Below are positions 33,488-51,099 of a DNA stretch of 64,000 nt, piece by piece. The position numbers and the translations under genes are program-made. This DNA comes from Sparassis latifolia. Taxonomy: Eukaryota > Basidiomycota > Agaricomycetes > Polyporales > Sparassidaceae. Numbering within the stretch: the first letter of the stretch is position 1; each line of letters opens with the position of its first letter. The stretch lies in contig CM031555.1 of the NCBI GenBank assembly GCA_018466975.1, forward strand, positions 868,001 through 932,000. The letters run 5' to 3'. Below the pieces are notes generated by a model that worked only from the letters and a program-made list of their open reading frames with translations, had not been told where the DNA came from and searched no databases.

Positions 33488-35866
<2,379 letters not shown>

Positions 35867-36229
35867 GAAGATCGCCTTCATTTCCTGGCAGGGGTGGCAT
35901 CAGGAAGTGCAGTGCAATGGTCATTCTTTCGACTGGCTTTTCGCGTTTTCTATCATTCCCATTTCTTTCTTCACCCCCTCTTTGCTACTTGCTCTGTTCG
36001 CTTTCATACTAGCTGACGGGGTTTGTGGTGGTCGTTCCTTTGCTGTGTATTTAGATCTGAGGAACAGGAGTTGTGGCTTGCTGCACTGGAATTGCGACTG
36101 TAAGAGCTGAATAAGTTGAACATGCAGTCAACATGAAATTGTAAGGTGAAGATTACAGTACAACATCGGCATGATATGCTACAGTCCCTAAAGATAAAGC
36201 GTACGACTTGAGGAGGCATCGTCCGGCGT
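35867..36229. other. Convergent 3' region, PAB1 and SRP54
   Basis: Both genes end here. The sequence is T-rich after the PAB1 stop, as expected for 3' UTR, and has no coding frame or repeat. Confidence 0.35.
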
Positions 36230-38350
<2,121 letters not shown>

Positions 38351-38475
38351 CGCAATGGATTGAGGACAAGTGTCGATCAGAGCACGTTACACCGCGTCGC
38401 AGTAGGCGCCCATCACTTCACCGATGCTACATCGTTCTCGTATGGGATGGGACCTCTCTCCATACCATTACCATC

Positions 38476-40895
38476 ATGGCTCACAGCGACTCCGAGGATG
38501 AGATCAATGACGACGCTGAGTACGACCGGACGACCGAGGCTGATGACGACGTGGAGGACGATATCCTAGATGCTCTCGAAGGCGACTTGGCTGCGGCTGC
38601 AGCTGCCGAAGAGGCCTCAGAAGATGTGCGCTCCATTATTTCTTGGAACTGCTCGTACTTATGTTGTGTCTTGCAAGGACTCTTATTCTGATGACTCCGA
38701 CGGTGGTTCCGATGACGAAGACGCAGAGGACGAAGCACATCCGCCACAGAAACCAGTGCCAGACGTCCGGGAAGCACGATCCTCTGCATCGCCTGTGAAA
38801 GCTGCTACCCCGCCAAGGGAATCTCCAAAAGCTGAACGTAGGTCACTATTACCTGACCCGGTTGGTACTTGTTGACGGCCATTCATACTGTTCAGCTGTG
38901 CCATTACGGCGATCCCTCTCGCCCGCTCAGGCTCGGAGGGAAAAGTTAGTGAACGAGATCCAATGGCCGAGGTCATACACTGTCGAGGCCATTTGCGCCA
39001 TTCCCCATCCCGTGCCCACTCACTGTCTTGCGTCGTCGGCCTGTATGACCCACTTGTTGACTGGTTCTGAAGATGGTTATATTCGAGACTATGACGTGTT
39101 TGCCGCTGTGAATAACAAGGTTGTCTTGACTGCACCACAGAGGCATCATTGTGGCGTCATGGAAGGCGACATGAAGGCTGGGCAGATCAAGTGCTGGTGG
39201 GAGAATCTGGCTGATGTGGGCTCAAGCATAGCCCCAGAGGAGCCGCCATTATCACCAGTATACAGTCTGGCGATGCACTCGGATGCCTTATGGGCCCTCG
39301 CTGGTTCGAAAGTAAGTTTGGTCCTACCCGTAACCCTCACACTCGATTTTAACAATGCGACGCAGCTCGGCCACATAAATTTATTTACAGTCCGCCATGA
39401 TCCTGGTCAATTGTGCCATGTTATGAGAGGCCACCGCGGCCCTGTCTCGGCTCTCGCTATGCAACATGATGAGATGGGGTTCTTCAGCGCTGGATGGGAT
39501 GGCGAGGCTGTAGTAAGTTTAATTTTGCCCTTCACGGCCTTAATAGCTCACAGAAAGATATGTCACCTGTAATGGCCACCTCACCAGCAATGGGACCTCA
39601 ATACCGGTCAGAATGTGCGAACTTTTACGGCGCATGGGGCTCAGCTAGCCGCAATTGCAGTGCGGCCTCTTGTATCCGACTTCAGTGGATATCAGTGGAG
39701 CACGCCTCCATCAAGAGTGAATCAACTCCCATCAACGTACAGCGAAGACCCACCGGCAACTTACCAGAACGCAGCGACTAACGGGCGTTCCATGTCTACG
39801 GGAAACGGATCAGCAGGCTACCATGCTCCATATTTTATCAATGGTAACGGACGTGCTGACCAAGTTCAAAATGGTATGCCTCAACAGCGGGACGAGGATG
39901 CAAAGTCTGACACGTCGTTCGACCCACTGTTCGATGACGAGCCTGATGCCGATGGAGAATTGGACCAAGAAGATGGCCCACAGCAGCCACCGGCTTACGG
40001 TTCATCATATCCCCCAGCTGCACCGCAGATAGCTCCTCAGACTCCGCAATATTCAACGCCTTTCTCGAATGCCCAACCATCGCAGTTCCAGGCAAATGGT
40101 CGCACTGTCTCCGGGACCGTTGCTGCACCCAAAAACGGGCCTCCTATCCTAGATCCAACATCCTATACAGCATTCTCCCCGGACGTGCTTATGACTGCAT
40201 CAGTTGATGGACAGGTCATCCTCTGGGATACACGGGTGCAATCTTCTGGTCACGGCGTCGGTAGGCTATGGATGAGCGAGAAGACACCTCCGTGGTGTGT
40301 TTCGGTATGTCGACGGGGTACACGAATGGCTCATATCGATACTGATACTGAAACTCCCAGGCGTGCTGGTCAGCCGATGGCGCACAGATCTACGCAGGCC
40401 GAAGGAATGGCACGATAGACATCTGGGATGTTCGGCAGACGGGACGCACTGCATCGGGTATCCCGAAGATCTTGAAGACCCTGCGTAATCCAGTCAGCTC
40501 GGGTGTCGTGTCGTGCGTTGTGGCTTTCCCGGACGGCCGACATCTCGCCTGGTAAGCTATCACAAGTACGCCGAGGTCGTGCGATACTGATCATGCCTTA
40601 GCGCTTCGAACGACAACATTCGGTTGTGGAATGTGGCGGAAGCTGGCGAGCCAGATGCGTGGGGCAAGATGAAGAGTGGTGTCCAGTTCAAGATCATTCC
40701 TGGGCATCACGGTGGCTATATCTCCCAGATGTGTAAGATATGCCTCTCCTGCGCTATTTTCGATAACTTACTTACTCTCTGTTTACAGTATTGGATCGAG
40801 CGGCGAGGTTCCTGGTTAGTGCAAGCAGCAACCGAGGGTGGCATGGTGAATCTACAAAGACTGTATTCGTACACGAAATCAAACATTTGAGGTGA
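38476..40895 (+). CDS. SPT8: SAGA complex subunit Spt8 (WD40)
   Basis: Spt8 helps SAGA deliver TBP to promoters. The N-terminus MAHSDSEDEINDDAEYDRTT is acidic, as in known Spt8. After introns come SLSPAQARREKLVNEIQWPR, THLLTGSEDGYIRDYDVFAA and GQIKCWWENLADVGSS, then VMRGHRGPVSALAMQHDEMG and FFSAGWDGEAV. A long Pro/Gln/Ser insert separates these from the later blades: LMTASVDGQVILWDTRV, ADGAQIYAGRRNGTIDIWD and NDNIRLWNVAEAG. The C-terminus carries FLVSASSNRGWHGESTKTVF, a signature of Spt8. About seven introns are needed. The Spt6 gene lies 2 kb away on the other strand. Confidence 0.9.
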
Positions 40896-41804
40896 CCACA
40901 CATGTCCCCCGCCTATCGGGAAGTGATCTGGCCGAATACGGAAGGTGAAGTCGGTCAGCCCTCAACCACACAACAACTCATCCCTCTCTTCCCCTCAAAC
41001 ATCAATAAAACCACTCTGGTTACTGGTGACGGTTTACTACCTTGAGGCTGAGCGCATGCTGGTTTCCTACGGCGACAGACTTGGCTCTGGTTCTTCGGCG
41101 GTCTGCTCTGGGTGTTTGTTATCAGGTAGGTCGAGTCAGACGAGGCGCGCGTATCTTACACGCGATCGCCACGCCCTACGAAGCGTGAAGAACGTCCGAG
41201 ATGTGCATGGGGAGCTGTGGGTGCGCATGTCTCAGGCTTTCGTCGCGCTTCTAGGGTGTAGCGACCGCGGAACCTTCGAGCTGACACCACTGGGTCGCAG
41301 GCTTGTTTTCTGCGCCATGCTGTTTCTGGCGACTGGCAACATATCTTTTCTCTGGCGACGGGCTTCTTTTATGGCCGTCTGACTGGTTCGCTCTCCGGCT
41401 AGTGCTCTGTTCCTGGGCTGCAGGTTCGTATTGGCTTCGTTTTCAGTTGTCGGTGCATCTTTTTTGTCGATGTCTGCACTGTTGTGGATATACTCGTGTA
41501 TCTGTTGTTGTGGTGCTGTATGTAGAGTCTGACGTACATATCCAGGTGGCGCTGATGTGGGTTGGTTGCAGCTTCTGTCGAGCCTGGGCACATTGTATTC
41601 TCGAGGGAGGGCGAGTAAACACTCGTCCTGGCGTGGACCTTTTCGTGGTCCTCGGGATAAGTACTCCTTGGGATCCTGTGATCTCAAGCGAGGAAACCAA
41701 CCGCGCCTTAATACACTTGTATTACGAGCTCAAGACCTATTCCAATATGTAGGGCCCGTTGAACTCCATTTACTTTATTTCTCGATAATGGACAATGCTT
41801 TTTT
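40896..41804. other. Convergent 3' intergenic region, no supported gene
   Basis: Between the Spt8 stop and the membrane-protein stop. Open frames of 145-151 codons occur on both strands (40945-41382, 41303-41752, 41232-41687) but overlap each other, lack recognisable motifs and have no splice support. I consider the region non-coding, with low certainty. Confidence 0.35.
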
Positions 41805-42625
41805 CTACTGAGCCTTTGCCTTTGCCTGTCCCTTCTTCCATAGCTTCTTCTTGACTGAAGCCGCAGATTTGTTCCCGAAGATGAAGGCAGAAGTCCGTTT
41901 ATCTGCGCCTGTCTTTTTCGAGATGTACGATGACCCTGCGAACATCTCCTGCGGCGAAGAACATTACTCATTGCTGCTCCATCATTCTCGTACGAGTGCT
42001 TACCGTCCACAAGCCCCAGACTCCAACGGTCGCAGAACCTGCAAATAGGAGGAGGCCCAGAGACCCTACGGATCTCGTATTATAGGATATAAACGCTATG
42101 AGAGCGCATGCGCCGGCGAGGGGCCTTAAGAGCGGATGTCCTGGAGCGCCTTGAGGTGCTGTGGTCTGCGGCAATACTGACGTAGGGATCTGATAATGGA
42201 AGGGGTCACGGTCAATTCAATCGGTCAGCGGGAGACTAGTGTGCTACGACTCACATTGAATACGAGCGCGAGAGATATAGCGACCAGCAGAATTCCGACG
42301 TGCAGGGAGAGGAAGGACTCCAGGGGAGTAAGTGCAACTCGCCGCTCGGGGGCGCTTGTCTCGGAGGCGAAAAGGACGAATTGAGGGAACAATATCAGAG
42401 GTACGGCAGCCGAAAGGAACCTGGTACGGTGTCACGCTTAGCTATGGCACAAAACACGACACTGCATGGAACATACAGTGCACTTGCTCCCCATGCCCAG
42501 TAAGCCACCGTCTGGTTGTCGTTCTGTGGGCTGTCGGGCTGCTCGTTGGGTGGGGTGTCCTCGCTTGTTCCTTCGGAATATGGGACACGTCTGGATAACT
42601 CCTCCAACTCAATATCAGCAGACAT
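41805..42625 (-). CDS. Small multi-span membrane protein, conserved but unnamed
   Basis: Exon 1 starts MSADIELEELSRRVPYSEGT and ends in YWAWGASAL. In-phase introns then join FLSAAVPLILFPQFVLFASE, SFLSLHVGILLVAISLALVF, PLLRPLAGACALIAFISYNT and GSLGLLLFAGSATVGVWGLW, giving four hydrophobic spans. The C-terminus is hydrophilic and basic: SYISKKTGADKRTSAFIFGN followed by KKKLWKKGQAKAKAQ. The length is about 215 aa. All splice phases agree, so the gene is well supported, but I can give no function. The lysine-rich tail resembles ER-retrieval or cytosolic anchoring tails; that is only a guess. Confidence 0.75.
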
Positions 42626-42860
42626 GATGGTTACATTGAAGAAGCACTCGACACGCCTGCCGGCAAACATGGCGCAGTCGCAGCACGAAATAGGCGTGCA
42701 GTGACGTCACGGCGCTTAATCCTGCGAGAAATAGGATTGCTATCAAGTCAAGAGCGAGGAGAACACTAAACTACACCTGGGTACGATACGAGGATTGCAC
42801 AGAGAGAGCATATCATCAATACATAGTGAACAACAAAAGATACCGAAAGATCATACACTA

Positions 42861-45800
42861 TCACCAACCCTGCTCGCCCCACCCGCCGGACTCCTGGATC
42901 ATCTGCGCACGCGCGGGATTCATACCCGCAGGTACAGAAGGCGGCGGATGCTGCTGAGGGTATCCGGAAGGTCCTGGTGGTCGGGCAGGATATCCGGGTG
43001 TTTGATAACCATACGGCGTTTGAGGCGGAAGCCCAAATGACGATGCTGGAGGCGCTCCAAATCCAGCTACTGGTGTTGCACTTGGTTGTCCTCCATAGGG
43101 ATTTGGTGTCCGACTATTCGCTTGTCTCACCGACAGGTGACCTGGAGTCGCGTGTCCCGGTGCTGGTGTTCGAGCAGGTGTACGACCACCGTAAGGTGTC
43201 TTGCCACCAAGACCACCTCCACCGAGATTTTGGGATTCATGGATGTGTCTGGACGGCGACATGAGTATCACGCTAAAATAAGGGAACAAACCGTTGTTAC
43301 ACTGACCTGACTTTAAATGCATCACATAGTTCAGACACTCCAGTAGCTGGTGTATCGAACAGGTAATACGCTTCTGGCGTTACTCTGACAGGCTGAGCGG
43401 ACATGAAATGAGAAAACAGTCACTTCAAACGTGTAAGGCTTCACATACCCAAGTCTGTACCGTGGAGTTCTTACTGGCCAAGAAGCAGAGGTTGAAGTGC
43501 CCTGCTCGTTTCCGATTCAGAGTGAACCCGTATGCGCTCTTCGCCGGATTGGCAGCTACGAAATTCTTCAAAAAGAGATCTAGATGTCTGTGTCAGCTTA
43601 CACATCACAAAATGAGATCCATGAAGTGCCTGCCACTCACGAAGATCATCCTCGGATCCTTGCTTGAATTTCTCGTGAGCCATCAATTCTTCTACCTTCC
43701 GAGCCATGGCTTGGACGTGATTCACGATCAACTCATCAAGATCCGAGAACTGATGTCCGCCTTCCACAATAAACTTGGTTCCCAAAGTTTGGCCAGTGGG
43801 ATCAGCGTTTGGCTCGACAACGTCTAAGACCGCATCAGCTGTGTTATTACCAGAACGACAAACTGAACATACCAATGTGCTGGAATAGTTTGTCATCAAC
43901 TTTCCATGTCACGGCAAGATGGTCTATGCCCTTGGATGACGGTCGGATCACAACATCACCGCGCTGCTGCTTGTCGAGATACTGCTCTGCCTGCTGGGCA
44001 TTGAAGTTGTGGAAGTTCGGATGCTTGATGACCCTACGTGTCCGATCTACCTCAGCTCTCTTCTTCCTAGCCTGCATCTCCGTATCCCGATCGTGCTGGG
44101 CATGATTCCAAGCTTCGTCGTGCTTGACACGACGGAACTGGCTGTCGCCCGCGTTCACGTCTGTAGGTCGCGAAGACAGCTCGACCCAGAAGTAGTCGTT
44201 CTGCAGACTGAGCTTCACGTCGATGATGACACCGGGGATCGTTTGCCCCTTCTTTACAACCTTTTCAGGGTCCACTGCTTGGTCGGCAAGGTATGAATTG
44301 TTGATGATGCCATCTATGCCTGAATCCAAACGCACTGCCACGAAAGTGGGTTTGACACGCATGACGAGCACCGACACGATCAAGCCAACTCGCAGTGTAC
44401 GTGGGGTCTCGCCCGTCAGCATCGTCAAGACGTCCCAGTCGGTCGGAAGAGGGAAGGGATCGCGTACTTCCCCGAAAGGCTTCAGTAGCTCAGAACGAAT
44501 TACGTTCAATGTACATGTTCAGTAGCTCAGAACGAATGGTCAGCTCGTCCAATTTCTTGTCATTGTCCTCGTCTTGCATGATGACTGACACGACGTGTGA
44601 AGGATGCTCCTCGTGGATATCCTCCTCGTCGAGCTCCAGTGCGTCTGTTGCCATTTTACGTGCCAACTCGTAATCCTCTGGGTGTATCCGAGTGTTGTCG
44701 AGGGGATCTGGAACATCGACATCTTCGTTGTGGCGGTTCTTCGGCGGCTTCGTCTCCGCATCCTGGATGATCCGCAGGAAACCAGCAGCGTTGAGGAAGA
44801 TCTTCGTGGTCAGGAAGCCATTCTTGATAAATTGATCACGATTGATCAGATTGCCACCCTGCGGCGGAAGGATCAAAAGGAGTGTCACGCATAACAGAGC
44901 AAAGACTTACGATAGAAGCGATCTTCCTGACCAAGACTTGTGCTTTACGAGGACCCAAGCCACATACAAACGGCAGAAGATGTTGGTAATAGGAATCGGT
45001 AACCGCGCGATTGACGTCTACTCCGAGCTTATTGGTGACGTCGACCAGCACCCGCTCAAAGGCAGACAGTAGCTTCTCCTTAGGTACCTGCAACAACAAG
45101 TCAGAAAATGTCAATACCCTTGGGAAGGAGTGGCTCACCAACTGCTGGTTATCTTCGTCAAACATGATCGCTGTAATATCAGTCCCAAGGGCCGCAAACT
45201 CGTTGACGGGACTCTGTGTATACCTGGCCAGTCCCACGCAATACTTGGCAAGAGGCGATAGAGCACTGAACTCCTCCGCGGCACGTTTGCTGTGCTGATA
45301 CATGCGAGCCACCTCGTCGAAGATATAAATGACCGGTATATTGATCGGCTCTTCCACATGAGCACTCTCATCTGTGGGTTCCCCTTTCAATAGCTCCTTC
45401 ACGCGCTGCGAAAGTTTCGCGGTGGCAATGCTAAATCCGCCGAGGACGATGACGTCGGGCTTTCGCCTCTTGATCATATCCATGAACTCATCTTTCGAAT
45501 CGGAGTCCGTAAGGTTGTCCAACCGCGTGTGTTCACGAAGTCGCCCAGCTTCATCCATAAAGATCATCTGGATGACGTCCTTGTGTGGCTCACCCTTACC
45601 CCATGACATGGCCAGGACAGAAGGAGTGTCGCCAACTTGCATATCAGACGTGCCATAAGGAGCGACGTCAACTCTCTACACAATGATCAATCACTGGCAA
45701 GTCGATATGACAAAGGTGAACCGTGCTCACTTCACGCAGACCGTGGGCACAGCGTTCCGTCAAGAAGTCTTCCGCTTCTTCACGAATCCATTCTCGTGTC

Positions 45801-48196
45801 CACTTGACACCTATAGGCAGTAGATGCCGCTCAAGTGCCTCCTGAACAACGCGAGAACGTTCCTCGTTCCATGCGTGAGCCGTCTGGCTGAAGCCGTCAG
45901 AAGCAAAAGCCTCGTTCAACCTGCGTTCAAACGAGGCTTTCGCATCTGCTGGTAGGGTGATGGATACTGTCACCAAGTGCTCTGCCTCTGCCGCTAGGAC
46001 GTGGAGAAATTGAGCCGACTGAAGCATATCGGAGGCTCTTTTGCTGTGGAGGTACTTGAAATTCTGCACATACAAAACAGCTTGTGAAGCTACAAACAAA
46101 TCGGATAGACAGTACGTGAATAACGCACGAAGTAAGGATGGTGTTCGTCAACTTTGGAGACACCACGCTCTGTCGGTAACACAGAGACCAATGCATCGGA
46201 CTTGAAAACATTGCGCATCTCTTGTCGAAGAAGAGGGTCCTTTCCTAGTTCTGTTGCCAGAATCATACGTGCACGGGCAAGTAACTCCTCTGGAGGTTGC
46301 GCACGACTGGAGTCGGGATCGGCAAATTGTTCAGCGTACGCCAATGGGTTCAGATCAGGCTCGTCCAGGAAGTGTGAATTATTGACCGCAATGAAATTCA
46401 ACACAACTTCGTGAGCTTGGATGCCGAAACCCTGTATGATCATAAGTTTCCCGCTGAAACAAGAGGAAAGTTGCGACTTGCCTGGGCCAGCTTGGACACT
46501 ATGCTCTTCTTCGCCATCTCGTAGGCAGAGACACGGCTGGGCAATTTTCGCTTCTTGACTTCCGGGTGCTCCTCGTCGTCATGAAAATGAAGCTCGAATT
46601 TGTCCTTCTTGGATTCCCGGTATTTCATTCCCAACCATTCCGTAGCGTCAGTAACCATCTCAACATTTTCGATCCTCTTGTGGACCTCATTGTCGAAGTA
46701 GTCGTCCTTGGCACCTAGCCGCGAGTACAAAGCTTCTAGTGTTTGCCGGCGTTCCAACAGAGAACGGTATTTCTGACCGACAGCGTAGACACGCCAAAGC
46801 TCTTCCAAGCTGAGGAGCTCAACACGTGTCCGTAGGTCCTGAGGGTTGAAGTACGAGATGTAGTCTCGCTTGTGAGTCCATATATATGGTACCTCAAATT
46901 CCTGGACGAAGAGAAACCGAAGGGCATTAGAAATGGCCTCCACGAGATCTCGAAGGTAATGGTGGTATGGCCCGTCGCCTCGGAAGAAATCGCGCTCCTT
47001 TCGGGGCGATAACCGCGTGATGACCCATGATGCGGCGTCATCAATGTCATTGTCACCGAGAGGCTTATATAGGGATAGGGTAGATGATTGGGACAATGAC
47101 GATGTTGCGAGTTGCATGCGCTCGGGAATGTCTTGTGCACGGATTAAATCATCGTCTTCTGTTAGAAGGCGTGCCTGAATCTCGGAAGGTTCAAAGACCT
47201 GAAAACGCGCGTGAAAAATAGAAACAGGTATATCGTATGGGAACACATACGTCTTGGTACTTCATTTCCGGCTTAACTTGTTCCTCATCGTACGGCACTT
47301 CGTCGTCGTCGACCAGAGCCCAATCGTAGTCGTGACCGTCTCCAAAGACTTCGTGAATCTCGTCCCAAGCACTGCAGAGGTCATGTAAACGTATAGCCGG
47401 GTACTAAACAGTGAACACTGACTTGGCATCGATACCTGCAAGCTCTGGTCGAGAACCCATTGCTTTCCGACGTGCCTTCTCCAGCCTCCTCCGCTCCTTT
47501 CGTCGTTCTTCGCGTTCATCCTCGTCCATAGCACCACTAGTCTCTTCCTCATCCTCGTACTCGATGAAGTTGTCCATGTCATCCATGTCCGCGTCTTCCT
47601 CATCTTCCCTGCCTGCGGCGGCCCTCTCGTCATCCCAGATGTTTTGAATATCCTGGACTTGGGGAAGATCAAGATCATCGTTGTCCAAATCATCTTCGGA
47701 CGATTCTATGACGGACTTCCGCTTCGATGAGGATGGGACAGGTGGGGACTCAGAGTCCCGAGCACGACGAAGGCGAGTCAACCTGTTCTTGAACGAGGCC
47801 CCAGTATTTTCCTCGAGAAGTTCCAAGTCATCCTCTTCCAAGGCTTCCTCTTCTTCCTCCTCCTCCTCTCGCTCTGATAACATGTAGCGTGAGTATGTTT
47901 GTGGAGAAATGAGTAGCCCGCGTACCTCGTTGGTGACGCCTCTTTCGCCGCTTCCGTCGTCTCCGTCGCTCTTCCTCGTCATCTGCCTCTGCCTCTTCAT
48001 CCTCATCCTCGTCCACAATGAAGTCTTCCCTTATACGTCTCGCTTCATCTTCGTCTTCCTCTGGCTCCTCTGAGCTATCGTCTGAGACGTCCGGGCTGGC
48101 AACAGCGTCGCCTTCGCCTTGAGCTGTTCCCTCCATGGGATCATCTTGGTCTGCGCGGTGAGTCTCCGATTCTGGATCGCCCATGGGAGAAGACAT
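42861..48196 (-). CDS. SPT6: Transcription elongation factor Spt6
   Basis: Spt6 is a histone chaperone that travels with RNA polymerase II. The start at 48196 opens a long acidic region (EEPEEDEDEARRIREDFIVD and more), followed by RRLEKARRKAMGSRPELAG. The conserved core includes PYIWTHKRDYISYFNPQDLR, VEDFLTERCAHGLRE-type sequence near 45.77 kb, SWGKGEPHKDVIQMIFMDEA of the YqgF-like domain, and LLPFVCGLGPRKAQVLVRKI, the helix-hairpin-helix. The S1 domain has VLVMRVKPTFVAVRLDSGID, and the SH2 pair has DHLAVTWKVDDKLFQHI and YIVEGGHQFSDLDELIVNHV. The tail has repeated Thr-Pro motifs (GRTPARTPAPGHATP) and ends ESGGWGEQGW. It needs about 15 exons. Length near 1,500 aa is usual. Confidence 0.95.
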
Positions 48197-48320
48197 GGTA
48201 GAATGTTGAGTCAACCCGTGTACAAGCAAGTATGCGGTACTTTGAGGCGCTTACATATTGCTTACATAAAGAACTCGCAGCTTTCCCTTAGCGCCCATCT
48301 TTCTAACTACCACTGCGTGT

Positions 48321-49595
48321 ATGAAGGTCTCCTTCTCCCTTACCAAAAGCAAAGCAAACGCTTCCCACCCTGTTGGAGATGTTCCTTCTTTCAAGCGTCC
48401 GACAGCGCTTGCATCTCTGGATGACGAAGAACCTGTTGATGCCGCTCACACTGCGTCCACTAGCAGTAAGGCTGGTGTAAATAAGCGGCTAGTCCCACAG
48501 AACGTCGAGTTATCAAAACCTATGAAGAAGAAGCTGGAGGCAGAGATGAATGTTGACTCTACAGTATTCCAATACGACGAAGTTTGGGAGAAAATGCAGG
48601 AAGCTAAGTTGCGACAGAAAGAGGCTAAGGAAGTGGATGCCAAACGGCGAAAGGTGAGTTCATATTTCTATACCTTCAACCGTATGTCTTCCTTGAACAC
48701 TGATTTACTGAAGTTATTTCCAGCCCAAGTACATTGGCGGTCTCCTAACATCTGCTGCGACTCGTAGACTGGACCATCTCCGAGCTGAAGAGAAGATGAT
48801 CCAACTGGAGCGAGAGGCCGAGGGAGATGAATACAAGGACAAGGAAGCATTTGTCACGCAGGCATATAAAGATCAAATGGCCGAGTTACGGCGAGCAGAA
48901 GAGGAGGAGAAAATGCGTGATGGTAAGCCGTGTACTTGCTTCCCGGTGAATGTGGTATATTGAGAAATTTAACAGAGTTAGAGAGAAACAAAAACAAGGG
49001 GATTGGCGCGGGGATGGCCCATTTCTACCGCAAATTGCTTGAGGAGTCCGAGCAGCAGCATGAAGAAACTGTGGCCGCTACCTCGTCGCAGCGCGTAATC
49101 GGTCCGCAGGGTCCTGCTCCAAACCTGACGATTACGAAACCTCCGGACTTTGTGCCAAAGTCGGATCTGGAGCTCGCGCGGCATGCCCGTGAACAAGGCA
49201 AGGATGTAGAGCTCAACGATGACAACCAGATCGTCGACAAACGCGAGCTTCTTTCCGCTGGGCTCAATCTGTCCGCACCGAATACAAGAAGATTAGGTCT
49301 GCAGCTGTCGAAATCGACAACAACTTCCGAGCAGGATATTGAGGTGCATCGAGCAGTAGGGTCCGCTGCAAGTCGGAAGGAGATTAACGAGCGACGTGCT
49401 CGCGAGGTCGCAAAGCAGATGGAAGAGGAACGAGAGCGACTAATGGAGGAGAAAACAAAGGAGGAGCGAGAAAAGCTCAGTAGGACCGTAACAAAGCGAA
49501 ATACCGAAGAATCGGTTCAAGGTGCGCGTGAGCGCTATTTGGCAAGAAAGAGGCTGAAGTTAGAGGAGGCTACCGAGACACCTGGATCAGATTGA
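48321..49595 (+). CDS. NSRP1/CCDC55-like splicing regulator (DUF2040)
   Basis: The start MKVSFSLTKSKANASHPVGD is followed by VPQNVELSKPMKKKLEAEM and STVFQYDEVWEKMQEAKLRQ, hallmarks of the NSRP1 family. An intron (about 48655-48723) joins PKYIGGLLTSAATRRLDHLR, then ERKMIQLEREAEG-type sequence with DKEAFVTQAYKDQMAELRRA. A second intron (48922-48975) joins ELERNKNKGIGAGMAHFYRK. The C-terminal half is a long charged helix (RREVAKQMEEERERLMEEK-like). The animal protein sits in nuclear speckles and affects splice-site choice; the fungal role is inferred. It diverges from Spt6 across 124 bp, suggesting a shared promoter. Confidence 0.85.
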
Positions 49596-49734
49596 CTGCC
49601 TCGCAAGCACCTCTATGCTTAGCGTTCATTATACCATTGCGTGCATGACCACTACAATAACTACAATTCTATGTGATGTACGGGTATCCATCCATCTGTG
49701 GATATTAATTTTGACAAGTGTGCATCATCATTCA

Positions 49735-50919
49735 TTAAGTATCTCTACGTTTCTTGTCTCCTATTCGTGCAACCATAGCTTCAAGAAATCGAAGGATCTC
49801 CTTTGCAGTTGGTCGTTTCTCAAACCTGTGATGCAACATGGAATTGATGGTAACCAGTAACTCTGGTGGAGTATTTCCTGTCAACTGCAGAATGGGTTAT
49901 TCATCGTCCAGAGCTGCAGATAGAATCGCACTCACTTCGCATGCCTTAAGCATGAGCACACCCAGCGCCCAAACATCAACTTTGAAAGGATCGCTGCACT
50001 CTCCACGCTCTATTTCTGGAGGAACTTCACTTGCTCGGCAATGTTGTATCCGCGGGACAGTCATGCCATCGAAACGACGACTGGTTTCATAATCAATCCA
50101 CGCATAGTGCGATCGACCGTCTGTAAGGATATTGCGCATGGAAATATCAAGGTGGGCAATTTGATGAGCATGCATGAACACTATGTGCTGTTAAAGCGTT
50201 CAAGGGAATATCAGAATTGACGTAGAGGCACAGTAGGAGTGTCACTCACTTCAGCGCACTTTCGCAATGTGTCTAGGAGAACGTCTTTAGTACACGGTAT
50301 CTCATCAACCCACAGTGGTGACCATTCCTCCATAACGATGAATACAACGTGATCCGTTGGATTTTCAATGAAATCCAATACCGCTGCAGCGTGTCAAAGG
50401 GGTGTAAAACACCAAGATCAGAAATCACTTACGAATACAATGGTTCATTGAATGACCTCGGATAGAAGCACTGGAAAGATATCTCGTAATTTCGTATTCG
50501 CGACCATATATATGGACTGCCTTAAGCACGACCTTCGTGCCGTCGGCGCAGCGCGTTCCGCGAAAGAGATGTTCTGGCTAAGGAGAACGTATCAAAGCAG
50601 GCGATTGGGAATTCATCGGCAGAAGACTGACCAGTCCGGCATCGTTGCATAATGCGTTGTCGTCGCCACCGTTACATGCACGAGTATATCCGGCCATGTC
50701 TTTGAGAGCACGCCCCTCGGAAACCGAGTCTGCCAGGTAGAGTTGGTAGAATTGCTTCACATCGCGGTATGTATCAAGCCTATATCCTCGGCTCTCGATG
50801 ATGTGTCGGTAAGCATACCAGGAAGGAGATACGCGAACGTTCGCTTCTTCTTCGTCGAAAGATCCACTCGAGGAGGTAGAAGCCGACTCGATGTCCGAGT
50901 CATCGAAGTGCTTGAACAT
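49735..50919 (-). CDS. Divergent protein-kinase-fold protein with altered catalytic motifs
   Basis: Exon 1 starts MFKHFDDSDIESASTSSSGS, followed by WYAYRHIIESRGYRLDTYRD. Further exons give DGTKVVLKAVHIYGREYEIT, with a beta-3-type Lys, and HVVFIVMEEWSPLW at the hinge. The catalytic loop reads HQIAHLDISMRNIL, with Leu in place of the Arg of HRD, and the magnesium loop reads WIDYETSRRF, so DFG is replaced by DYE. An APE-like VPPEIERGECSDPFKVDVWALG follows in two parts, and the C-lobe ends RPTAKEILRFLEAMV. This is the pattern of a basidiomycete-expanded kinase-like family. Loss of Arg in HRD is compatible with activity; loss of Gly in DFG makes it uncertain. The first ATG upstream (50955) is an alternative start. 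Confidence 0.78.
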
Positions 50920-51099
50920 GTTCGAGCTTCGCGGGAGCCTGAAAACCGGAGACAAAGAGCAACGACAGGACCAACAAGCACTTTATGCTCGAGCGAACAG
51001 GAGAATATTCTGCTAGAAATAGAAAGACAAACAAGGAGACGGATCTCATCCAAGGCGCTGACGCGGCTGAACCGTGGTGCGTATACGGTATAGCGCACT

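Noticed and set aside
40945..41752. Overlapping 145-151-codon frames on both strands
   Set aside because: They overlap one another, have no recognisable motif, and sit between two convergent gene ends.
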